The notes beneath the pieces were generated by a model that saw nothing but the letters and a program-made list of their open reading frames with translations, was not told the DNA's origin and did not search any database. A stretch of DNA of 64,000 bases, taken from assembly GCA_002499585.1 (NCBI GenBank), contig DAMH01000030.1, forward strand, positions 1-64,000, in the 5' to 3' direction. Every line of letters starts with the position of its first letter. Within the stretch, counting starts at the first letter, position 1. Both the position numbers and the translations under genes were made by a program. Source of the stretch: Euryarchaeota archaeon UBA552. GTDB lineage: Archaea; Thermoplasmatota; Poseidoniia; Poseidoniales; Thalassarchaeaceae. Positions 27,001 through 33,284 of the stretch are shown in pieces.

Positions 27001-27664
27001 GTTGTAATTTCGAAATGCATGGATCATGGTTCAGAACCAGTATCCCGTCGATTCCCTCAAGTGTAAAAGGAGGGGGGGAATTTGGTGTTTCCAGATGACG
27101 TATGACTTCATAGAGAAGTAATTCTGGGTGAATCTGTCCGACAGACTCTGATATCTCGTGTAGAATTTTACCGAACTCTATGGCTTCAGATGCTCCTTCC
27201 CATCCATGCAGTGAGTCCTCGCTGAGAAGTGCCTGATGAAGACCCCGTAAAGATTCGGTCTTACCCCTGTGCCAAGGTCTATCTTGAAATGGGTGAAGAA
27301 TTGGGAATCTCAATTTTTCAGCAGCCCTCGTGGCAAGAATGTGTATGCATTCATCTAATCCAGGGGTATCTTTCATCGGCCTTTTTATTTGGAGATCTGC
27401 TCCAATAACCCTCGTGAGAGTGGTTATAGTATGATGGAATGATCTGTCAAAGACAGGGATAAACTCACTTATTCGGTCTAAAGTCTCTGATCTTGAATTC
27501 TGGTTTGGATAAATGAACAAGATTTTGCTCTTTTCTTTACCTGTTATGCTGTGTTTTGCTTGATGGATGGCATGATCCATAACCCATCTCGGCAGGGGGC
27601 CGGGAGGGATTTCTTCAACGGTGAGTCTCATCCTGCCATCCATGCTGGATGGGGGTAGCATCAT
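24065..27664 (-). CDS. AddB-like iron-sulfur nuclease subunit
   Basis: A 1199-residue partner of the AddA-like protein. The N-terminal two thirds resemble an inactivated helicase: no Walker A is seen where AddB normally has one (region LFIYPNQNSRSETLDRI). The C-terminal nuclease is complete: LLHGIHHDL (His), GFVDRIDLV (Asp), IRDLKTSE (Asp-x-Lys) and LQLAIYSRAW (QxxxY). Four cysteines for the AddB-type [4Fe-4S] staple are present, one before the nuclease (WLDCPRKG) and three at the end in the exact C-x2-C-x5-C spacing (CDFCEGKNLC). It overlaps both the upstream thioredoxin gene and the downstream AddA gene by four bases. Confidence 0.82.
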   Translation of the reverse strand: MMLPPSSMDGRMRLTVEEIPPGPLPRWVMDHAIHQAKHSITGKEKSKILFIYPNQNSRSETLDRISEFIPVFDRSFHHTITTLTRVIGADLQIKRPMKDTPGLDECIHILATRAAEKLRFPILHPFQDRPWHRGKTESLRGLHQALLSEDSLHGWEGASEAIEFGKILHEISESVGQIHPELLLYEVIRHLETPNSPPPFTLEGIDGILVLNHDPCISKLQRRFLLSLLLHAPIHQLSYTGNYRRGEHGFQIADVYPVTTKHQLPIWIPQHEPTRSHQHSETRVMEAQVEVSSETFASASHFIKRKRLDDPSAKIMIIDPMWSDRESEWNRSICSIPSMINPSLDSETTNPFLSSLIADMTVGIGNRAFSMESLRGVNDRGILGELRDIPKHPLCSDIKPEFHDKIIETCARNHHITGGQGSLSDWLHAMSKINNDGEHLEKLEEVQWWLLIIASNISPLLEDYEREALRNPTYRRGCKTGAELPIPVSFPNADDWISGYLESLADQKSDLSNKEQLSQVTQAIDHIHQSLDNFSSICRALSLNVVQHGHEWVDRTHRLIMNPIGSEEQVRDPNLRILRPEDALGCTADLVLITHLSSEWSMKPPKIPLLTDQDRYELDIAGPDLRIKSARHSFRHLLNSAPDVIVIHATNDESSLPSLILDEWLGKQEKDEPDNTHVPHLKTSPRDLLSQNGLMISKGIPGSRKPLGEFTPLIELSRSLVDDMIQRTPTKADDDGFLSETSTNRVMLPPVKEIANPSSKAKSNPPRLNHRWPVIGAGKHHSDTATVDPRPLDLAITGISQHDARHGQTNISMSRRKWSPSRLKRWLDCPRKGWLTDKLSLSEDERSVQDLDSRVYGSLLHGIHHDLQLGVLGLRQGEEANSQDFHSGPFSISTSEIQDDELMMIGLNSLSSRAPWLLRSDAVSTQRLWMLTGLSPESWSSWLADPKPIPSAGRIGSLIAAEKKLQRSGPLALEWQLNKLDRIIEVEIGQPFAEEGKKSSPFISTGFVDRIDLVPFDENCQRWVDENGSSNIAPLRITGTGWKPRRLILIRDLKTSETSIKPIKRHERAIFDELQLAIYSRAWEIAHPGDLVIGAGVSMLGFDSEHMIEISDWAPEWIKDASCGSVTKMTSNMFRFYDEGPDTDSDPFRAWMTHRLTVAGRIVHNANSGVINPTPSSNTCDFCEGKNLCNQRMAGGRLS

Positions 27665-28620
27665 CGAAGGTTATTGAACCCAAGGTTATTTTTGCCGAAA
27701 TATCTCAAAATTATCGATGTTGAGGCTAGGATTATGATAGAGGTCAACGGCCCGGAGAAGGGAAGTATGCCCATGGATGATTTCTCTTCAGGAATCTCGT
27801 TCCAATCGAATATGATGACTAACTCCAAATCTTGTTCGTCCCAAGCTGCAGGAGGGATATATTCGATCGATCCGCTTGGATCCAGGGGTGTTATGTCTCT
27901 CAGGATGTCGTAGTACATTGATTGGCCATTGGACCCCTCAGGAAAATACGCTTTCTTCTCCACGGTTAGTAGGTAGAGGTTGGTTTGTATTTCCCCACAT
28001 ATCGATCTGCAAATTGACTTATCTTGAACCCACTCCCAGGACCAATTTAAAAAATTATTTTCCAGGGAAACAGAAATGTTGGATCCCTCAAGTATTGGGG
28101 GTCGGACATGCGCCTCCAAGCTTTGCAGGTATTCCTGTTCTAGTGTCATACCCTCATTCGGGTACGATCCTACATGCATTCTTTCACCACCGAATACAAC
28201 TGTGGGAGGGGTTCTTGAGCTGAAATTGGCTTCAATTGATGCAGGGCCGTATCTGCTCAACCATCGTCCCTCAGTGTTGTTGTTTCCGAATGGATCTTCT
28301 GTTTCGAACAGATGCCTGTGATACTTGACTACGTATGTGTCAAGTGACCAAATAGAACTGTTCAGAGCCTCTTCGGCGGGAATACAGGTTTCACACCATG
28401 TCGCGGTGTAAACCTCGATTAATATCGGAGCTTCTTGGACTTCGGCGTAGACCGTACCGGGCCCATCAAAGGTCATGGATATGAGATGGGCCGAGCCGCC
28501 GGTAATGTCATGGGTCGCATCAACCCACGGGTCGGTTCCATGGACAGATTGTCCAGATATTAAAGCCGTGGAGGCTGTTAAAGAAATCATAATCCACCCA
28601 ACAATGAACCTGATTTGCAT
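27661..28620 (-). CDS. Exported membrane-anchored thioredoxin-like protein
   Basis: The 319-residue product starts with a signal peptide (about 1-24, hydrophobic, ending near ISGQSVHG) and ends with a transmembrane helix (about 286-306) and a short basic tail. The outer part holds a thioredoxin fold with active site WCETC (about residues 75-79) and a cis-Pro candidate in RTPPTVVF. Two further cysteines (SICRSICGE) may form a disulfide in the later beta-rich domain. The likely role is disulfide exchange or formation outside the membrane. It is the first gene of an operon with AddB and AddA (four-base overlap), an unexpected pairing of surface redox and DNA repair genes. Confidence 0.7.
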   Translation of the reverse strand: MQIRFIVGWIMISLTASTALISGQSVHGTDPWVDATHDITGGSAHLISMTFDGPGTVYAEVQEAPILIEVYTATWCETCIPAEEALNSSIWSLDTYVVKYHRHLFETEDPFGNNNTEGRWLSRYGPASIEANFSSRTPPTVVFGGERMHVGSYPNEGMTLEQEYLQSLEAHVRPPILEGSNISVSLENNFLNWSWEWVQDKSICRSICGEIQTNLYLLTVEKKAYFPEGSNGQSMYYDILRDITPLDPSGSIEYIPPAAWDEQDLELVIIFDWNEIPEEKSSMGILPFSGPLTSIIILASTSIILRYFGKNNLGFNNLR

Positions 28621-28660
28621 GATTTGCCCCTGCTATGCTTGGGATAAGAATCGTTCGCAT

Positions 28661-29707
28661 TCAGGATATTGATCCGAAGGCGGAGATTATGCGAGGGAGG
28701 TCGTCTGAAGATATGTGTAGGTGGGTCACGATTCGGATTGTTGTCTGATCTATGGACAGAACATCAACCCCGAGCTCAGATAATTCCTTTACCACCTGGT
28801 TGGAGTCGCGCCCATTTGTCTCTACGTAGACCATGTTAGTCTCAACTCCCTCCAGATCGACATCAAAAAGTGGCATTTCGTTGATTGATCTAGCCAAAAT
28901 TCTGGCATTATCATGATCTAATTCTAACCTTTCAACATGATTATCCAGTGCATACAAACCAGCTGCTGCGATAATTCCAGCTTGTCGCATTCCACCACCG
29001 AACATTTTTCTCCACCGGTGGGCGGAGGATATTGTCTTGAAATCCGAAACCAACACAGACCCCACTGGTGCGCCGAGTCCTTTTGATAGGCAAACTGAGA
29101 TTGAGTCGAAATGTTTCGCGATTCTTTTGACGGTCGCGCCACTTGCCACTGAGGCGTTGAAGATTCTTGCCCCGTCGAGGTGCACAGCGCAATCCCTTGA
29201 ACGGGCCACGTCGCAGATTGAATCTATTCTTTCGAGAGGATAGACGGTTCCTCCACCTCGGTTGGAAGTATTTTCCACACAAACCAACGATCCGTTCGGA
29301 TAGTGGCCTAAACTCCCATGGCTTTTCCTAATGGCCTTCTCTACATCAAGAGGCTGCATAATACCTCTCTCTGCCGATACTAGCGCCACTGAACATCCTG
29401 ATAGTGCGGCATATCCGGCACCCTCATAGATGTATATGTGACTATATCTTTCGGTCACAATCTCATCACCGGGGTTTGTCTGGGCCCTAATCGCTATCGC
29501 ATTCGACATGGTGCCAGAAGGAACGAACAATGCGGATTCCTTGCCGAATAGTGAGGCTATTCTATCCTGTAGTTCTGTCACAGTCGGATCGTCACCGAGA
29601 ACATCGTCCCCTACCATTGCTTTTGACATGGCCTCCCTCATACCCGATGTAGGTTGAGTTATGGTATCGCTCCTGAGGTCTACCCGATCACTGTTGATAT
29701 GTTGCAC
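28661..29707 (-). CDS. Low-specificity L-threonine aldolase
   Basis: A PLP enzyme splitting threonine and allo-threonine into glycine and acetaldehyde. Of about 348 residues, it begins with the family signature VDLRSDTITQPT and GDDVLGDDPTV, followed by LFVPSGTMSN (cofactor phosphate contact). HLDGARIFNA follows, with the cofactor-binding Asp, and the Schiff-base lysine is in SVCLSKGLGAPVGS (about 200). Start codons are weak: GTG 29707 or TTG 29725, chosen here as GTG. Alternative: another beta-eliminating lyase of the same family. It is divergent from the aminotransferase at 29859. Confidence 0.88.
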   Translation of the reverse strand: MQHINSDRVDLRSDTITQPTSGMREAMSKAMVGDDVLGDDPTVTELQDRIASLFGKESALFVPSGTMSNAIAIRAQTNPGDEIVTERYSHIYIYEGAGYAALSGCSVALVSAERGIMQPLDVEKAIRKSHGSLGHYPNGSLVCVENTSNRGGGTVYPLERIDSICDVARSRDCAVHLDGARIFNASVASGATVKRIAKHFDSISVCLSKGLGAPVGSVLVSDFKTISSAHRWRKMFGGGMRQAGIIAAAGLYALDNHVERLELDHDNARILARSINEMPLFDVDLEGVETNMVYVETNGRDSNQVVKELSELGVDVLSIDQTTIRIVTHLHISSDDLPRIISAFGSIS

Positions 29708-29858
29708 AGACCGTCCCCGATGCAATTCTCCAAATGGGGGTATTTGTGTTTTGGTGTTTCAAATCAGAACCACTGATTAGGTCTATGATCTGATTTTTTG
29801 CAAAATCGAGTGAAGTAAAAAAGGACATTATGATTTACATGTTACCTGTCGCAGGGGT

Positions 29859-31136
29859 ATGACGCCTGATGGAAATAGGGCTGGCAGGGAGTCATTCCTC
29901 TCTGATAACTGTCCACCGATGGGAATTTACGAAACCTTGTACGCATTTAGTGATTCATTCGGGAGCTTCATGGGGGAAGAAGGGACCCATCCTTGGTCAC
30001 AGGGTTTCCCACTTACCAGGCAGTTGGAAAAATTCAACGGGCCGCCGCTTCCAAGTGAAGTGAAGGTTACATGGGAGGACCGCTTTTACCCCAAGGCATG
30101 GGGCCATCCAGACCTCAGATCAGCAATTGTGGGATATTATAACTCAAGATATGGATCTACCATAACACAGGAAAACGTGATGGTCTTTGCCGGTGGCAGG
30201 CCGGGAATTTACACAGTTCTGGCATTTCTGAAAAAAAATGTAAAAGTCCGGATTGGAAGCATAGAATGGCCCGCGTACCTCGACATATTAACTCAAACAG
30301 AAACGAAATATGAAACGGTACCTTTTACCAAAGAAAATGGATTTCATCCTGAAAACAAAGAATATTTTGATCGCAAAGGCACTGATGATGGCACCAGACT
30401 GATGCCTATCATATCGAATCCACAGAATCCCTCAGGTCAGACCAGATATGGTCAAGAGTTACAAGACCTAATGGAAATAGCACAACTGGAGGGCAATGGA
30501 ATTTTACTTGATGAGGCTTACGAAATGTTTCACAGTCCATCAGTGAGTGGAATCGAGTTTGTAGATGATATTGACAACTCCAATATTTTCCTCGCTGGTG
30601 CTTGTACTAAGGGGCTGCAGTCTCCAGGAATCAGAATAGGATGGATTATTGCAAGTAAAAATAATATCGAAACCATGGCAAATTACTCCAGTTTCGGCAT
30701 GGGTGGAGTCAGTCATCCTTCACAGCACTATGCTATTGAGCTACTGGAACCCAAGCGAGTTCTGAGGGCCAGAGAGGCTATTGAGAAACATTACAACTGG
30801 CAGAGGGAGAGATATGGCAAAGCATTCGAGGAGATGGGACTGAATGTTTACACCGGTAATGGGGGTTTTTATCATTGGGTTGAGCTTCCAGAAGGACTCG
30901 ACAGCAAAGGTCTGAATGAGAGGTTGTTCAAACATGGTGCGGCCATACTATGCGCTTCGGATTGTGACATGAACAGACCTCACTCAAAGGACCCGAGTTA
31001 TGTGACCCCCTATTCCAGATTCTTTAGATTCTCATTTGGTCCGTTGTTGCCTGAGAGCTTCGATTCCGATATTGACTTGTTCAGAAGAGTTCTGGAAGCT
31101 TACAAAGAGGAGATGGGTCAGTCTCCCGAAGTATAA
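29859..31136 (+). CDS. Fold-type I PLP aminotransferase (class I/II)
   Basis: A 425-residue aminotransferase. It shows the class I/II plan: GHPDLRSAI, FAGGRPGIYT (phosphate loop), SNPQNPSGQ (Asn contacting PLP), LLDEAYEMF (Asp/Tyr) and the Schiff-base lysine in GACTKGLQSPGIRIGW. RFFRFSFG near the end gives the substrate-carboxylate arginine. It is probably an aspartate- or aromatic-type enzyme; substrate cannot be set. GGGGT lies just before the ATG. Its 3' end overlaps the convergent cysteine dioxygenase gene by 19 bp, and cysteine sulfinate, that enzyme's product, is a known substrate of aspartate aminotransferases. Confidence 0.85.
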   Translation: MTPDGNRAGRESFLSDNCPPMGIYETLYAFSDSFGSFMGEEGTHPWSQGFPLTRQLEKFNGPPLPSEVKVTWEDRFYPKAWGHPDLRSAIVGYYNSRYGSTITQENVMVFAGGRPGIYTVLAFLKKNVKVRIGSIEWPAYLDILTQTETKYETVPFTKENGFHPENKEYFDRKGTDDGTRLMPIISNPQNPSGQTRYGQELQDLMEIAQLEGNGILLDEAYEMFHSPSVSGIEFVDDIDNSNIFLAGACTKGLQSPGIRIGWIIASKNNIETMANYSSFGMGGVSHPSQHYAIELLEPKRVLRAREAIEKHYNWQRERYGKAFEEMGLNVYTGNGGFYHWVELPEGLDSKGLNERLFKHGAAILCASDCDMNRPHSKDPSYVTPYSRFFRFSFGPLLPESFDSDIDLFRRVLEAYKEEMGQSPEV

Positions 31137-31669
31137 ATCGTAAATTCACTCAGTGGTGGTGTGTAAACATGCAGATTTACCAACTCACTATCTTGCTCGT
31201 TAATGACTTGATGGATGTCCGGCTCATCAGCCGCACAAACTTCCCCGGGCATGTAGTTTCTCGATGAGGTTTGGACAGCTAAACCATCTTCATTGATTTG
31301 GAATGTCCTTTCCGTTGATACCCCGTCGAGAATTATGAAGGCACAATCACTTCCGATGTGGTCATGGATCGGGGTGATTTGTCCGGGTTTCCAGCATATA
31401 GCCACGAGTTCGTAATTCTCGGTGCGTTTGATCACGTTCCTTTGGTATCCATCGTCGGTAGATCCTATGCATGACTTCAGGGCGTCTAGGTTGAAATCAC
31501 TTGATTTCAACCTGACTTCAAGCTCATCAAGCCCGGGCCTCCTATCGATTGAGTCCAACCAAGATACCAGATTATTGATGCCCGGACAATTATCAATGAG
31601 GGCGTCCCTCTGATCTCGTCCTATCAACAACTGATGGACCATCATGCCCCCCAGAAAGTCACCAATCAT
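31118..31669 (-). CDS. Cysteine dioxygenase
   Basis: A 183-residue cupin that oxidises L-cysteine to cysteine sulfinate with non-heme iron. The three iron ligands are His102, His104 (TPIHDHIGSDC) and His153. The family strands YQRNVIKRTENYEL and ICWKPGQ are clear. Cys109 lies five residues after His104, the place of rat Cys93, and Tyr169 (NLHVYTPP) matches rat Tyr157. These two form a thioether cofactor in eukaryotic enzymes, while bacterial ones usually have Gly in the cysteine position. Alternative: a related 3-mercaptopropionate dioxygenase, made less likely by these residues. Confidence 0.87.
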   Translation of the reverse strand: MIGDFLGGMMVHQLLIGRDQRDALIDNCPGINNLVSWLDSIDRRPGLDELEVRLKSSDFNLDALKSCIGSTDDGYQRNVIKRTENYELVAICWKPGQITPIHDHIGSDCAFIILDGVSTERTFQINEDGLAVQTSSRNYMPGEVCAADEPDIHQVINEQDSELVNLHVYTPPLSEFTIYTSGD

Positions 31670-31684
31670 TACTATTGCGATGAA

Positions 31685-32050
31685 TCACACCAATTGTAGC
31701 ATGGAAGTGAACCTGTCTATGTGGCTTCTATTGGCTGGACCCACTCCAAGCACTGTGACTGTTCCCGGTGGTATCTCAGTGTGCCCTGCATCTTTTACGA
31801 GATGACATGTTATGCCATCAGCGGCAATGGCGCCGTAGAGCCTCTTAATTTCATTTTCGTCCTTAGCAAATAGGACCACCTTCCTGCCTCCATTACGTCT
31901 GTATTGCTCTAGAATCTTAGGTGTTGTTTTGTCGGCTTTCAAAACACATTCCATCACCGCATGACCTACTTGAGCAGCAAGTTTTCCCTTGGACAATTGT
32001 AGATCTTTTCGTGTTATGATCACCATCGTGATCTCGTCAGGCCTTGACAT
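31685..32050 (-). CDS. pth2: Peptidyl-tRNA hydrolase, archaeal type (Pth2)
   Basis: A 121-residue enzyme that frees tRNA from stalled peptidyl-tRNA. Family features: MVIITRKDLQLSKGKLAAQVGHAV (catalytic N-terminal strand and helix, with the conserved Lys, Gln and His), KVVLFAKDE, LVKDAGHTEIPPGT and VTVLGVGPA near the end. ATG 32050 is chosen (30 codons of the longer frame are not conserved). This makes a 14-base overlap with the transporter gene upstream, so they are probably co-transcribed. Only 15 bp separate its stop from the cysteine dioxygenase start. Confidence 0.92.
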   Translation of the reverse strand: MSRPDEITMVIITRKDLQLSKGKLAAQVGHAVMECVLKADKTTPKILEQYRRNGGRKVVLFAKDENEIKRLYGAIAADGITCHLVKDAGHTEIPPGTVTVLGVGPANRSHIDRFTSMLQLV

Positions 32051-32690
32051 CTCTGATCTCCGCTCTGCTGTTTGGCGCAACTGTGTGTTTTGACATGAGA
32101 TGCGAGAAGGGGTGTGCGATCCAAGCTACAAATGCCATGTTACCCACGGCGTGGTATACATCGAATACCAATCCATTAGCCAGATAAGGCATTAGCGACG
32201 AGAAATCATTATTCAGAAGTATACTCGTTGAAACTATCCAATCGAAAGCAAATGCCGATACAACCGACAATGCCATCAACCTCCCCATGGCCAATCTTTC
32301 GTTGATCATCAGCTTGTCTGCCAACATCGAGCCGGCGGCCCCCACAGCCCCCCATCCGATGACCTGAAACAGCGTCCAAGGACCATGTCCGAGAAAAATC
32401 ATGTTGGTACTCAGTGCAATGATGCCCGAAACGGCGATTGCCCATGTTCCCCCATAAAAAACTCCGACTAAAATAACGGTCACTGTGACTGGTTGTACAT
32501 TTGGCAGTGGCTCTAATAGAACCCTCCCTGCTATGCAAAACAACGTTATTATAGATAGTATTAGAATGGGGTAAGAATCCTCAAACTTTCTTTCCCCACG
32601 AGTTATGGCAAAGACCAGAAACGACAAAATGAAGATGTTGACAAACAAATCTTGCATCGGTGTAAGGAAGAAGTTATGAAAGTCGTACAT
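32037..32690 (-). CDS. ECF transporter S component (probable cobalamin-type)
   Basis: A 217-residue membrane protein with about six helices. GRVLLEPLPNVQPVT, then a Gly-rich helix and FLGHGPWTLFQVIGWG, are the hallmark of ECF-type substrate-binding (S) subunits of the family that includes cobalamin-related uptake proteins. It would capture a vitamin and dock on a shared EcfT/EcfA energy module, not present in this window. The gene directly upstream, 60 bp away, is a DUF4430 lipoprotein, a pairing seen with vitamin B12 uptake. Substrate is inference. Confidence 0.72.
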   Translation of the reverse strand: MYDFHNFFLTPMQDLFVNIFILSFLVFAITRGERKFEDSYPILILSIITLFCIAGRVLLEPLPNVQPVTVTVILVGVFYGGTWAIAVSGIIALSTNMIFLGHGPWTLFQVIGWGAVGAAGSMLADKLMINERLAMGRLMALSVVSAFAFDWIVSTSILLNNDFSSLMPYLANGLVFDVYHAVGNMAFVAWIAHPFSHLMSKHTVAPNSRAEIRDVKA

Positions 32691-32750
32691 AGCACTACCA
32701 CATATCGATGCTCAATAGTTATTTTCTGGTGGCATGCAGTCAGGCCGAAG

Positions 32751-33221
32751 CTAATAATCGCCAGCAGATGTGAGTTTCCAAGTAAGGTTCGTGTCAGAGA
32801 TTATCTCAAAACTGGATGCTCCAACACTCGCTGCCTCGCCCTCGTGGTAGAAGCCCCAGTATGTTGAGTAGTCGTCGGCTCCAGAGACTCCGTCTATTGT
32901 GTGGATGAATGCACCCATGCCGACGTAATAAGTCACATCGATACTGAAATTCTCTCTGAGTTGCAAGGCCTCCATGACCCTGTATGCTGTCACGTTCGGG
33001 GCTACGTTTACAGCCTCGAATGTGATTTTCCCGTCATTAAGCCGATCTGCGAGGTTTGTTGTTTGGTTGCCCTGATCTCCGAAATCCAAGGTAAGGACAA
33101 CGCTCAGATCCCCGATTTCTTCTTCGGATAGGGGCTCGGTGTCTGAGGTGCAACCGGCTAAGGCGGAAGAGGAAATTAGGATAGCGGTAACAGTGAATAT
33201 GAATCTAAAGTTGTTAGGCAT
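32751..33221 (-). CDS. DUF4430 lipoprotein, probable vitamin-binding partner of the ECF transporter
   Basis: A 156-residue secreted lipoprotein. The signal ends ALAGC with the lipid cysteine near residue 24, followed by an acidic linker and a beta-rich domain of about 115 residues. Its pattern (TAYRVMEAL; a Tyr/Gly-rich stretch FIHTIDGVSGADDY, then YWGFYHEGE) matches DUF4430, related to the C-terminal domain of transcobalamin/intrinsic factor. The aromatic residues may contact the corrin. It lies just upstream of the S component on the same strand. Assignment of cobalamin is inference from this pairing. Confidence 0.65.
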   Translation of the reverse strand: MPNNFRFIFTVTAILISSSALAGCTSDTEPLSEEEIGDLSVVLTLDFGDQGNQTTNLADRLNDGKITFEAVNVAPNVTAYRVMEALQLRENFSIDVTYYVGMGAFIHTIDGVSGADDYSTYWGFYHEGEAASVGASSFEIISDTNLTWKLTSAGDY

Positions 33222-33284
33222 GGATTCACTCTCCGTCGAACGGGGTCTATGAATATGGCTATTAATTTTCGAGATGTTTGATAA

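Noticed and set aside
19317..28620. Reading the AddAB-thioredoxin operon as a defence island
   Set aside because: No restriction, Argonaute, Cas, toxin or integrase genes are nearby, and the operon is flanked by ordinary metabolic genes.
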